Source: an uncultured Clostridia bacterium
GTDB taxonomy: Bacteria; Bacillota; Clostridia; Oscillospirales; Acutalibacteraceae
DNA length: 40,706 nt
Direction: 5' to 3'
Assembly: GCA_947589415.1 (NCBI GenBank)
Contig: CANQBP010000018.1
Location: 1 to 40,706, forward strand
In this document: positions 8,285 through 15,857 of the stretch, piece by piece
Layout: each line of letters opens with the position of its first letter
Numbering within the stretch: the stretch's first letter is position 1
Program-made: the position numbers and the translations under genes
Notes under the pieces: model-generated
Told to the model about the DNA's origin: nothing
Database searches by the model: none
The model's input: the letters and a program-made list of their open reading frames with translations, nothing else

Positions 8285-8656
8285 TTATTCACCTGTTCCT
8301 TTCCATTCATAGGTATAAAGTGTTATTGTGATTCTATATAAATCCTGTTCACCCGTTGGTACAATCGTTGAGCCGCCGTAATGAATATGAAACGCAACAT
8401 TTTTCAAAACTTCCTGAAGATCGTTAAAAATTGTCTTTATTTTATCAGCAATCGCTATTAAATCAAACATACTATTCCTCGACCAACCATCAATTTTAAA
8501 CGTACCAGCAGTACAGTTATCTTCATATCTGTACTCGGATTCTTCAAAAGTTCCTACAAAATACGGATAATGTACGGTGGAACTCCATTCTCCATATTCG
8601 TATGGAATTTTGGCCACATCTAATTTTGAACCAATAAAGTTTAAAATATCAATCAT
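8285..8656 (-). CDS. Tail terminator/tail completion-like protein
   Basis: A 123-residue protein starting MIDILNFIGSKLDVAKIPYEYGEW. It sits between the gp10-like head-tail protein and the tail tube protein, the position of the SPP1 gp17-type tail terminator. The central GWSRNSMFDLIAIADKIKTIF helix and flanking strands fit that alpha/beta fold. The ATG at 8656 follows GAGGGTG; a GTG one codon upstream is possible. Function is inferred mainly from gene order. Confidence 0.6.
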   Translation of the reverse strand: MIDILNFIGSKLDVAKIPYEYGEWSSTVHYPYFVGTFEESEYRYEDNCTAGTFKIDGWSRNSMFDLIAIADKIKTIFNDLQEVLKNVAFHIHYGGSTIVPTGEQDLYRITITLYTYEWKGTGE

Positions 8657-8674
8657 CACATCACCCTCTTATTA

Positions 8675-9118
8675 TTACAAGATATTGCTCAAACGTCTTT
8701 TTAATCGTTCCTTACAGATAATGAAAGCCTTATGCATCGGTCTGTTAGGTTTTTTTCCAAGTGTAAAATAAAAAGGCGGCTTACTGTTTTTTCGTAATTT
8801 TCCGTCTTTGTTATATCTGGCTTTAGGATTAGGATAAACCCAACCGCCTTTTCTACCGTCACCGTGAAGGGCGTATTCACCTGTTCCAAATTCTTCCCAA
8901 ATCGCATTTTGCATATCAGAGCCAACATAAACAGTACCACCATCAGATTCTTCCTGAACCTTGTATTGGTATGAACCTTTTGTTTGCCCGGTATCCGTCC
9001 GGGAATTTCTGATTATTTGGGCTTGAAGTTCACCCCCGGCTTCCCTCAAAAAAGCGGAAACCCCACTTTGCAAAGCCTGTTTTACCTTCATGCTGTTATC
9101 AGTAAATTCAACGCTCAT
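8675..9118 (-). CDS. HK97 gp10-family head-tail protein
   Basis: A 147-residue protein beginning MSVEFTDNSMKVKQALQSGV. The order of an amphipathic helix, a DTGQTKGSYQYKV segment, GTVYVGSDMQNAIWEEFGTGEY and a C-terminal PNRPMHKAFIICKERL helix is diagnostic of the HK97-gp10-like family (PF04883), which joins head to tail. The ATG follows AGGTGG. It overlaps the preceding gene by 11 bases. Motif match and neighbours agree. Confidence 0.85.
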   Translation of the reverse strand: MSVEFTDNSMKVKQALQSGVSAFLREAGGELQAQIIRNSRTDTGQTKGSYQYKVQEESDGGTVYVGSDMQNAIWEEFGTGEYALHGDGRKGGWVYPNPKARYNKDGKLRKNSKPPFYFTLGKKPNRPMHKAFIICKERLKRRLSNIL

Positions 9119-9485
9119 TTTGACCACCTATGAACCTTAGATAGATTTCATAGTGTTGATTCATTCCCATTGGATTATCAATCAACAGGATTTCATACAC
9201 CAACCCATCTATAACCATTCTTGCATTTTCACTTGTCACATTAACAGCGGTTTCCTGTTCACCCACTGTAATAGTGCCGGAAAGTTTCTGATAATCACAA
9301 AGAAAAATATGCGTTGATTCCTGAACTTTAGCGTTGAATATCGTATGCTTTGAATCACCCGCTGATAAATCCAACCATCCTAAAACAGTAAGACAATCAA
9401 CCCAAACAGGCTTATTCTCATGGATTATATTTCTGCTTTCCGTTTTGACCTGTATCAATGCCCTAATATTCCCGCCAATGCTCAT
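9108..9485 (-). CDS. Head closure/head-tail joining protein (SPP1 gp16-like)
   Basis: A 125-residue beta-rich protein beginning MSIGGNIRALIQVKTESRNI. Its location between the Ad1-like connector and the gp10-like protein is that of the head completion protein that closes the portal channel. The segment VGEQETAVNVTSENARMVIDGLVYEI and the final HYEIYLRFIGGQ strand fit the small beta-barrel of Phage_H_T_join-type proteins. The ATG is preceded by CGAGG at long spacing. Assignment is by order and fold pattern. Confidence 0.65.
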   Translation of the reverse strand: MSIGGNIRALIQVKTESRNIIHENKPVWVDCLTVLGWLDLSAGDSKHTIFNAKVQESTHIFLCDYQKLSGTITVGEQETAVNVTSENARMVIDGLVYEILLIDNPMGMNQHYEIYLRFIGGQNER

Positions 9486-9489
9486 ATAA

Positions 9490-10017
9490 TTAAAACCTCG
9501 GCTTTATATAAGGTTTTAAGAAACCAAGCAGGGCAACAGGATAGCCCATGACAGAATTATTTATATCTTGGTCATAATAGGTCACACTATGCCTTGATAA
9601 AGTTTCAGACTTGATACCTACCTTTTGCCTGTTTCCCACTTCCCAAATCATCAGATTCAACACACCGCTTTTTACATCTTCCGGGTATTCAATCTTGGTA
9701 ACAAGGTTCAACGGTACTTCAAAAAGTTCAGTATCAAGCTTGATAGAACCCTCTTGAATTTCAGTAATGACATAAAGCCCATCATTCACAAAAGATTTGG
9801 AAATCTGAACTGTATCATTAACTTTCAAAAAGGGGGATGCACCTTGAAGAACATCCCCCTTAGATGCAGCCTGAAATCTGACATAGCGGTTTTGAAAGTT
9901 ATTGTTGGTGTATGACCTGATTAACTGTTCAACAGCATTCAGTTTCTTTTGCAACACCGCTTCCGGGATTCCGGCAAATTCCGGCATTGCAATCAATTCC
10001 TTTACTGGAATAATCAT
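9490..10017 (-). CDS. Head-tail connector (Ad1/gp6-like adaptor)
   Basis: A 175-residue protein starting MIIPVKELIAMPEFAGIPEA. The N-terminal helices (VLQKKLNAVEQLIRSYTN), a central beta insertion, and the C-terminal VKSGVLNLMIWEVGNR helix followed by RHSVTYYDQD are typical of phage gp6-like head-tail connector proteins that bind the portal. I use the ATG at 10017, which has AAAGGCGG upstream. The gene follows the capsid gene directly, the standard place for this adaptor. Confidence 0.75.
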   Translation of the reverse strand: MIIPVKELIAMPEFAGIPEAVLQKKLNAVEQLIRSYTNNNFQNRYVRFQAASKGDVLQGASPFLKVNDTVQISKSFVNDGLYVITEIQEGSIKLDTELFEVPLNLVTKIEYPEDVKSGVLNLMIWEVGNRQKVGIKSETLSRHSVTYYDQDINNSVMGYPVALLGFLKPYIKPRF

Positions 10018-10035
10018 CAGGAACACCGCCTTTCA

Positions 10036-11307
10036 TTATTTCAGTGTTGCCCTTGCAAAGTTAAACACCAAATCCGGCTGACCATCAGCAGTAACTTTAT
10101 ACACCGTATCCTTATCATCCGTCAGGCGCATAATAAGAACCTCGTCATTGGTAACATCCTTGGATTCACCGCCAGTACCGCTAATACGCTCAACCTTGTA
10201 CTTTGCCTTATACGATTCACCAAGAGTAGCAACCATGAAATGACCTTTCTGCAAATCCGGCTTATTCTTAGAAAACTGCGTGAAGTTGTCAACATAGGGG
10301 AAAGTACCAATAACAGAACCGTCTTTCAGAATGTCAACATCTTCACCCATCAGGTCAGACAACTTCATTCCAAGTTCAGTTTTGCTTCTGTCTCTCACGC
10401 TTGCAACCTTGGCATCAATGGTTTCACCATTCTTAAACTTTGCAATGACAACCTTTGCAGCATTGGTAAGAGCAACGCCATAATACTTAGCTGCGGTAAT
10501 ATCGTGACGCTGCTTCTTCGGAAACCACTCATGGTCAACCTGTGTATCTTTCTTCAGGAAGATAGTCAGTGCCGGAAGTTCATCTTCGGTGTACTCGGTT
10601 TCGGAAGAATCAGGTTCAGTTTTGATAATCGGGCAAAGATAATAACCGCTTTCCAGTTTTACCTTTTTGGATTTCTTCACCCAACACCCGGCAATCTTAC
10701 CAATAGCACCATTGACCGCAACACCCGCTTCAAACTTATCAGCGGAAAGAAAATCTTTATCTTTCAGAAGCGTTGCTTCCTGATTCGGATGAATAAAGAT
10801 AACCTTGTCAATGCCATCTTCCTCATCCTCAAACTTAGAAACTGCATCCACGATACCCGCATAGCCAATAGCAGCATCCGGGGCATAAACATTTTTGCAG
10901 GTATAAGCAGCTTCCATCAGGTCATTGTCAATCTTGTTGACAACAGACTTTGCAAGCTGCAAATTTGCCTGACCAACCGGGTCACCAAGTCCGCTGTTAA
11001 TAGCGGTCTGCAAGATGCTTACAGACTTACCCGCACATTTAACCGTAAACTTGGTTGTAGAAGCGGTAAGTTTAGTGGTTGCCATTTCTGCATCACTGTC
11101 AGATGCGGTTTCCGGGTTGAAATCCTCGGCATCACCAATATAATTCCAACTCGGAACAGTAAGGGTATCACCCGGAACACCCTGTAAATCAGTATTTACA
11201 TGGGCGTAAGGGGTAAGTTTGCACTGTGCTTCAATTTTCGCTTCAATCATGTTACCCATGACTTCGGGATTGATAATATCACCAATCTTAGTAGTTTCAA
11301 CTGCCAT
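10036..11307 (-). CDS. Major capsid protein, N4-gp56 family
   Basis: A 423-residue protein starting MAVETTKIGDIINPEVMGNM. The N-terminal half, including KLTPYAHVNTDLQGVPGDTL, TVPSWNYIGDAEDF and SVVNKIDNDLMEAAY, matches the N4-gp56-type HK97-fold capsid proteins (TIGR04387-like) common in Clostridia phages. The last 110 residues or so (from about DRSKTELGMKL) are an additional beta-rich domain that could decorate the capsid. The ATG follows AGGTGAATAATT. It is flanked by scaffold and connector genes. Confidence 0.92.
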   Translation of the reverse strand: MAVETTKIGDIINPEVMGNMIEAKIEAQCKLTPYAHVNTDLQGVPGDTLTVPSWNYIGDAEDFNPETASDSDAEMATTKLTASTTKFTVKCAGKSVSILQTAINSGLGDPVGQANLQLAKSVVNKIDNDLMEAAYTCKNVYAPDAAIGYAGIVDAVSKFEDEEDGIDKVIFIHPNQEATLLKDKDFLSADKFEAGVAVNGAIGKIAGCWVKKSKKVKLESGYYLCPIIKTEPDSSETEYTEDELPALTIFLKKDTQVDHEWFPKKQRHDITAAKYYGVALTNAAKVVIAKFKNGETIDAKVASVRDRSKTELGMKLSDLMGEDVDILKDGSVIGTFPYVDNFTQFSKNKPDLQKGHFMVATLGESYKAKYKVERISGTGGESKDVTNDEVLIMRLTDDKDTVYKVTADGQPDLVFNFARATLK

Positions 11308-11319
11308 AATTATTCACCT

Positions 11320-11976
11320 TTATCCTTTCATAATTTCTTTGTACCCATCCGGGTTTTCATTGAAAAATTTCAACTGTTCTGCATAGGGCTTTTTCAGAAG
11401 TTCAGCCTTGGTAAGTTTCTGTTCCTGCTGCTGTTTGTTTTTCTCCATAGGTCTGAAACCGTCAAAGTTGCCTTTTCCCTTGGCTGTGAACTGACCGGGA
11501 AGCTGTGTTTTCAATGCAGCAACCTTATCAGCCCAACCCTTGATATTGCCCTGTTCATCAAGTTCAATCTTTTCACCCTTTTCTTTCAATTTGAAAGTCA
11601 GGTAATCAACATCAGTTGCATTTTCGGAAAGCAGCCCAACCTTAATAGCTGCATCAATCTTTGTTTGCTGCAACTCGGTTTCCAACTGCTGAACCTTGGT
11701 CTGATAGGTGGTAATCTGACTTTGTAGGTTTTCATCACCCTTTGCAGCCGTTTGAAGCTGCTTAATCAGGTTGTTTGCTTCCGTCAGTTTACTTACATTG
11801 GTTTTGTTTTCTGCATCAGTAGCATCAAACTTTGCCTTGCTGACATACTCACCGTTTCCGAGGTCTGCAAGTTTAAGCTGCTTATCCTTGTTTTCCGGCT
11901 TGCCATTGTAAGCATTTACCGCCTGTTCAAACTGTGCATACAGTTCATCTCCTAAAATAGCTTTCAAAAATTCCAT
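11320..11976 (-). CDS. Phage scaffolding protein (GP20 family)
   Basis: A 218-residue protein. Residues 1-55 are a small N-terminal domain (MEFLKAILGDELYAQFEQAV); residues 55-110 form a clear coiled coil (LTEANNLIKQLQTAAK, QLETELQQTKIDAAIK). The DYLTFKLKEKGEKIELDEQG segment and Gln/Lys-rich C-terminus are characteristic of Phage_GP20 (PF06810). It should direct procapsid assembly and then leave. The ATG at 11976 lies nine bases after AAAGGA; an ATG at 11982 would be only three bases away. It precedes the capsid gene, as expected. Confidence 0.88.
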   Translation of the reverse strand: MEFLKAILGDELYAQFEQAVNAYNGKPENKDKQLKLADLGNGEYVSKAKFDATDAENKTNVSKLTEANNLIKQLQTAAKGDENLQSQITTYQTKVQQLETELQQTKIDAAIKVGLLSENATDVDYLTFKLKEKGEKIELDEQGNIKGWADKVAALKTQLPGQFTAKGKGNFDGFRPMEKNKQQQEQKLTKAELLKKPYAEQLKFFNENPDGYKEIMKG

Positions 11977-12004
11977 GTTCATTCATCCTTTCTTTGTCAT
12001 AGTT

Positions 12005-12034
12005 TTTATATGCGGTGTCACCGCTGACAAACAA
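12005..12034 (-). promoter_or_regulatory. Candidate promoter with internal dyad upstream of scaffold-capsid genes
   Basis: On the minus strand TTGTTT (12034-12029), an 18-base spacer and TATAAA (12010-12005) form a moderate sigma-A-like promoter about 30 bases before the scaffold start. The spacer contains a perfect dyad, GCGGTG-T-CACCGC (12012-12024), able to bind a regulator. Farther upstream ATATAAACTGCTG and ATATAAACTGTTG form an imperfect direct repeat. The terminator at 12103 makes a fresh start here plausible. No experimental support can be read from the sequence. Confidence 0.4.
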
Positions 12035-12102
12035 CAGTTTATATCCCATGTTATAGGGGAAATCAGCAGCAGTTTATATGTCATAAGCCTTTTTCGGACA
12101 AT

Positions 12103-12127
12103 AAAAAAGCACCCCGGTCAGGATGCT
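12103..12127 (-). terminator. Intrinsic terminator after the MuF/small-protein pair
   Basis: Minus strand AGCATCC, loop TGACCG, GGGTGCT, then TTTTTT. It lies 39 bases after the stop of the 71-aa gene and ahead of the scaffold gene, so it separates the packaging/portal genes from capsid genes. Confidence 0.8.
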
Positions 12128-12165
12128 AATTCTTGAATATTAACTTTCAACGGAAACAGCCGGGG

Positions 12166-12381
12166 TTAAGTTCTATCTTTGAAGAAGTCAGCCCAATAGG
12201 GATTTTCTTCATCAAAGATTTTCTTCTGTTCCGCTGTCAACTTATCAGGATAATCCCGGAACATATTGAACACCGTCTGTTTATCAAAACTAAACAGCCA
12301 TTCACCTATAATTTCGGGATTATCAACCCACCAAATCTTATCATCAGAGTTGTTTTTGAAAAATTTACTTGATTGTGCCAT
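12166..12381 (-). CDS. Small acidic phage protein, possible partner or immunity protein of the MuF C-terminal domain
   Basis: A 71-residue protein beginning MAQSSKFFKNNSDDKIWW and ending ENPYWADFFKDRT, with conserved-looking aromatic and acidic clusters (GEWLFSFDKQTVFNMFRDYP). It resembles a small phage family that I recall as DUF7675, of no known function. The ATG follows AAGGGG and overlaps the MuF gene end by 17 bases, so the two are tightly coupled, and the unit closes at a terminator. Small size, acidity and coupling to a gene with a toxin-like C-terminal domain fit an immunity protein. That role is inference only. Confidence 0.7.
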   Translation of the reverse strand: MAQSSKFFKNNSDDKIWWVDNPEIIGEWLFSFDKQTVFNMFRDYPDKLTAEQKKIFDEENPYWADFFKDRT

Positions 12382-13993
12382 GTTTCCCCTTCTTCTGTTC
12401 ACTTTCATCAGTATTGATATACCCTAAAAGCGATTTAAAATCATCTGTTGAAAAATCACTTTCATCAATATCTATCATAAAATCACCCCAAGCCCCTTGG
12501 CTTTGCCGACAACCAAAACGGTTATACAGTGTGTTTTTGGGGTTGCCGTTGAAATCAGTCCAACCACTTCTTGTAGCAGATTGCAATTCCAAATATTGAA
12601 GTGTTCCATCTTCAAGTTTTCTTATAATAGATGCGTGTCTGCCAACACAAAGATAATATTCCTTTCCAACCTCACACTGTTTCAAAAGTCTGTTCCCAAC
12701 GGTTATTGAACTTTTCCCTTCCGCCGTCAGAGCCTTAACCCCTTTGGCTTGTGATAAGGTTTTCAGGTTAAAACTGTTTGAAAAGAAGTGTTGACTTTCC
12801 CCGCCCCGGAAATCAAGCACATCCCAACCCTGCCTTTGTCCTATGTAAGCAAGTCCAAGGGAAGCACATGAACCCGTTGTTTTATCCCCGCCTGATAGGG
12901 CTTCAATGATTTCATCATCTGTAAGCTGCCTATCATGGGGCTTTACCGGATTGTAAGGAACGTGCAACCTTTCTTCAAGCGTTGACATAAGCCCTGCATA
13001 CTTTTCATCATCTGATTTAATGGGTTTCTGCAGGGTGTCTATTTTCATTGTATCAGCATTTTGGGGAAGATGCAAATATTTTTCCTTAAAATCTTCAAAA
13101 TCCGCTGATTTATCCAATCCAAAAAATTTAGCCCGGTCTTGCAGCGTTTTCAGTTCATCAGCATCCAAAGCCCATTTTGCCCTTTGAAGCATACAGCAAC
13201 GGCAATTACAGTCTTCCGATGGTCTGCCAAAGCCACCCGGATACATAGATTTCATGCCGGCTGATTCAAACGGTTCATCAACTTCCCGGATTTGACCATC
13301 AAGCAGCCTATGAGTTTCCCTTGTTCTTCCATCAAGCGTTGAATCCCATTGCTTCACTACATCAGCACCCTTATCTTTTGCTGTATTCAGCGTGTCAAGT
13401 TGGGATTGTTGCTGTATCCTGTGTCCTTCTGTCCGGGCAATCCTGATAGCATTATTGATTGCCTTATCAAAGGGGTTATTCATACCGTTTGCAATATGCG
13501 CTGCAATATCCAGCCATGAAGAACCCCTTGCTGCACCCCTTGAAAGTTCAGCCCGGATTGATTTTTTCAAGTAAGCGGTATCTTCACCAAGCCGAGAATA
13601 CAACCCTTCTGAAAGTTTGGCATCCGTTTGAAGTGCTTTGACAACCTTGCTTTGGTCAATCGGAAAAATAAGCGGTATCCCCTGACCATGCAAAACATAA
13701 AGCGCACCCACAAAACCATTTTCATAGGATGCACCCAAGTAATCAGCTATCTTTTCAAACTGATTGTTTTGCAGCGTGTCAAGGATTCCATCAATTTGTT
13801 GCTGCAAGGCTTTTTGATACTGAATCTGATAAACTATTGTTTGAAGATTCTGCATATCAGTCCTTGCACCCAATTCCCTAATTTTAGCTTCACAATCCTT
13901 TCTTGCCTGTGAATACACCAATTTCAGTTGCCGTATTATCTTCTTTTCTTCTCCAAGGTTAGCTTTCTGAACTTCAATCTGCCTTTTATTCAT
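12365..13993 (-). CDS. MuF-domain minor head protein with C-terminal papain-like (Cys-His) domain
   Basis: A 542-residue protein. Residues about 15-165 are helical; residues 165-268 are the phage Mu gpF/SPP1 gp7 domain (ARTEGHRIQQQSQ, DGRTRETHRLLDGQ, then a CNCRCC cluster). After a linker, residues about 360-510 form a separate domain with TGSCASLGLAYIGQRQGWDV (Cys376), VGRHASIIRKLEDG (His453) and a following LQYLELQSA strand (Glu469/Gln471), the layout of papain-like fold toxin or transglutaminase-like domains. Fusion of polymorphic toxin domains to MuF proteins is known in Bacillota prophages. I use the ATG at 13993, preceded by AAGGTGG and overlapping the portal end. The catalytic assignment is inferred from motif order. 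Confidence 0.85.
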   Translation of the reverse strand: MNKRQIEVQKANLGEEKKIIRQLKLVYSQARKDCEAKIRELGARTDMQNLQTIVYQIQYQKALQQQIDGILDTLQNNQFEKIADYLGASYENGFVGALYVLHGQGIPLIFPIDQSKVVKALQTDAKLSEGLYSRLGEDTAYLKKSIRAELSRGAARGSSWLDIAAHIANGMNNPFDKAINNAIRIARTEGHRIQQQSQLDTLNTAKDKGADVVKQWDSTLDGRTRETHRLLDGQIREVDEPFESAGMKSMYPGGFGRPSEDCNCRCCMLQRAKWALDADELKTLQDRAKFFGLDKSADFEDFKEKYLHLPQNADTMKIDTLQKPIKSDDEKYAGLMSTLEERLHVPYNPVKPHDRQLTDDEIIEALSGGDKTTGSCASLGLAYIGQRQGWDVLDFRGGESQHFFSNSFNLKTLSQAKGVKALTAEGKSSITVGNRLLKQCEVGKEYYLCVGRHASIIRKLEDGTLQYLELQSATRSGWTDFNGNPKNTLYNRFGCRQSQGAWGDFMIDIDESDFSTDDFKSLLGYINTDESEQKKGKHGTIK

Positions 13994-15443
13994 CAGCTCC
14001 ACCACCTTCATCAAAAGGAACAATGTTGTTTAGAACATATTCAGCTTGTTCAGTATTTTTTTCTTCTTTCTTAGGAAGTTTGGATTTGATTTCTTCATAG
14101 TCAATATCCAAGATTTCACAAATAGCCTGAATTATGGTTTCTTCATCAAGCAAATTTGCCAACCCAAGCAGGGTATCAATTTGAATCTGCTGCTTCTGTG
14201 CATCCGTCAATTCAATCTGTGCATTGTCTTGGGCGTTGGTCATTACCTCACGTTCAAAGACAAAATACACATCCTTCATCTGATAATCAGTATCATTGTT
14301 TTGGTTGATTTCAGCAAGAATCACTTTCAGCAGCTTCCTAAAAAGCTGTTTCAGCCGGATTTCCAGTTTGTTGCATTTCAGGTCAAGCAGAGCATACCGG
14401 GATTTAATAACAATGTTGGTAATGTTCCCATCCCCAAGCTGTGCCGAATTGAACCCCATACCAAAACGGTAAATATTTTTTTCATCAAGTTCAAGTTTTG
14501 TCTGCCTTGCCTGATAAGGAATATCCACTGTTTTAATATCAAGCGTTCCCCCGGCATCAATCCCAATATGCTTCTTTGCCTTGATATTTTGAATCATTTC
14601 ATCAAGGTTAGTACCCTGAAAGCCGGATACAACATAAAGGGCATCCGTGAAATCCTGCAAGTTGTTGGATAGGCTGCAAGCCATCAGGTCATAATCATCA
14701 ATCAGGGCTTTAATGGGTTTCAGCCCGGAAAATTGCTTTCTGCCATTATCCAACCGCCAAAAGGGAATAAATCCAAAGCCTTTACCATACGGCTTACCTT
14801 TATCATCAATGTAAATTGTGTGGGGTCTTGGGTTCAGTTCAACAGTTTCATCTTTCTGTATTTTCCCTTCTTCAACCTGAACGTAGAAATAAACCTGCTG
14901 TGAATCCCATACTTGAATACGCTTAATCTTCTTTTGCCCTTTGTCAATTCGGTCAATGTACCAAAAGATGAAATATTCACACCCGTCATCAGTATCCTTT
15001 GCCCTTACTTCAACAACACCGATAGAATCAGCACACTCAAAGCGGGTCTTTCCGTCCTTATCAGTCACCGCATACAGGTATTCAAAGCCTTTACTGATTG
15101 TACCAATTAACAGTTCATAGATTTCAGAATAGAAATCATCATTGAAATATTCATCAAGTTCAGTTTGCAATTTAGGAATATCTGTTCTAATAATATTATT
15201 GTTTCCGGAAAGCATATACTGAACCTGTTGATCAACCAATTCAGTAAAAAAGGGATGACTAATTCGGATGTTGCTTTTGAATTTGTCAAGTTTCAACTGA
15301 CCATCGGCATCATAATAGTAAATTTGATAATTCAAAATATCATGTTCACCTTCATAATACTTCTGACCAATCCCGGCAAGCCGTTTCTTTTCGGAAGAAA
15401 TATCTTCTTCAATCAGGTTCAAGATTTCATTTTCAGTCAGCAT
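13986..15443 (-). CDS. Portal protein (SPP1 gp6-like)
   Basis: A 485-residue protein that forms the dodecameric DNA entry ring. It starts MLTENEILNLIEEDISSEKK; the IRISHPFFTELVDQQVQYMLSG segment, WRLDNGRKQFSGLKPIKALIDDYDLMAC and the later GFNSAQLGDGNITNIVIKSRY region are hallmark pieces of Phage_prot_Gp6 (PF05133). The ATG at 15443 follows AAGGGGGGTG; a GTG three codons upstream is worse placed. TerL upstream and MuF downstream give the standard packaging-head order. Length is normal. Confidence 0.93.
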   Translation of the reverse strand: MLTENEILNLIEEDISSEKKRLAGIGQKYYEGEHDILNYQIYYYDADGQLKLDKFKSNIRISHPFFTELVDQQVQYMLSGNNNIIRTDIPKLQTELDEYFNDDFYSEIYELLIGTISKGFEYLYAVTDKDGKTRFECADSIGVVEVRAKDTDDGCEYFIFWYIDRIDKGQKKIKRIQVWDSQQVYFYVQVEEGKIQKDETVELNPRPHTIYIDDKGKPYGKGFGFIPFWRLDNGRKQFSGLKPIKALIDDYDLMACSLSNNLQDFTDALYVVSGFQGTNLDEMIQNIKAKKHIGIDAGGTLDIKTVDIPYQARQTKLELDEKNIYRFGMGFNSAQLGDGNITNIVIKSRYALLDLKCNKLEIRLKQLFRKLLKVILAEINQNNDTDYQMKDVYFVFEREVMTNAQDNAQIELTDAQKQQIQIDTLLGLANLLDEETIIQAICEILDIDYEEIKSKLPKKEEKNTEQAEYVLNNIVPFDEGGGADE

Positions 15444-15448
15444 CCTTT

Positions 15449-15772
15449 TCACCCCCCTTCATACACATTTTCCATAATTAGATTTGCCAAACGATAGATT
15501 TCATCAAAATGCGCTCCCATGAAGTCACAAACACTTTCTTCCGTCTTTTCGTTTGCCACAAGATGCACACCAAAAGAAAAAGTGAAAGCGTGAATCAATT
15601 CATAGATTGCAGTTTGACGGTATAATTCCTTTGCTTGGTCTTTCCTGATATAGATATTCAGAGAAGGGTAATCAGTCATACCAAAGCAGGGGTTTCCTTT
15701 GAACTGCAATATTGCATCATTGGCATCCGCATTTTGTACCGTCCACTTCAATCCATTTATGGTACATTTCAC
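15449..15772 (-). CDS. Metallopeptidase-like phage protein with a degenerate HExxH motif
   Basis: A 107-residue protein with GTG start and AAGGAAGGTG ribosome site. The layout, an N-terminal beta segment followed by RQTAIYELIHAFTFSFG and a downstream ESVCDFMGAH helix, matches small phage zincin-like proteins whose signature is HELxHAF. Here the first zinc-binding His is Tyr57 (codon TAT, one transition from CAT), while Glu58, His61 and the later Glu78/Glu79 remain. It sits between TerL and portal. It may be a structural or regulatory relic of a peptidase; catalytic activity is doubtful. Confidence 0.65.
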   Translation of the reverse strand: MKCTINGLKWTVQNADANDAILQFKGNPCFGMTDYPSLNIYIRKDQAKELYRQTAIYELIHAFTFSFGVHLVANEKTEESVCDFMGAHFDEIYRLANLIMENVYEGG

Positions 15773-15802
15773 GCTTTTTCACCTTCCTTCATTACACAAT
15801 AA

Positions 15803-15835
15803 AATCAAAAACCCGGAAAAACAGCCATTTCCGGG
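15803..15835 (-). terminator. Intrinsic terminator after the terminase genes
   Basis: Minus strand CCCGGAAA, loop TGGCTGTT, TTTCCGGG, then TTTTTGA, a strong 8-bp stem with a T-rich tail, about 20 bases after the TerL stop. It separates the terminase genes from the portal block. Confidence 0.8.
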
Positions 15836-15857
15836 GAATTTGTTACTAACCTGATAC

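Noticed and set aside
9949-11187. Long plus-strand reading frame (412 codons) opposite the capsid gene
   Set aside because: It is the antisense shadow of the well-supported capsid gene, has no ribosome site and gives a low-complexity Phe/Asn/Ile-rich protein without domains.
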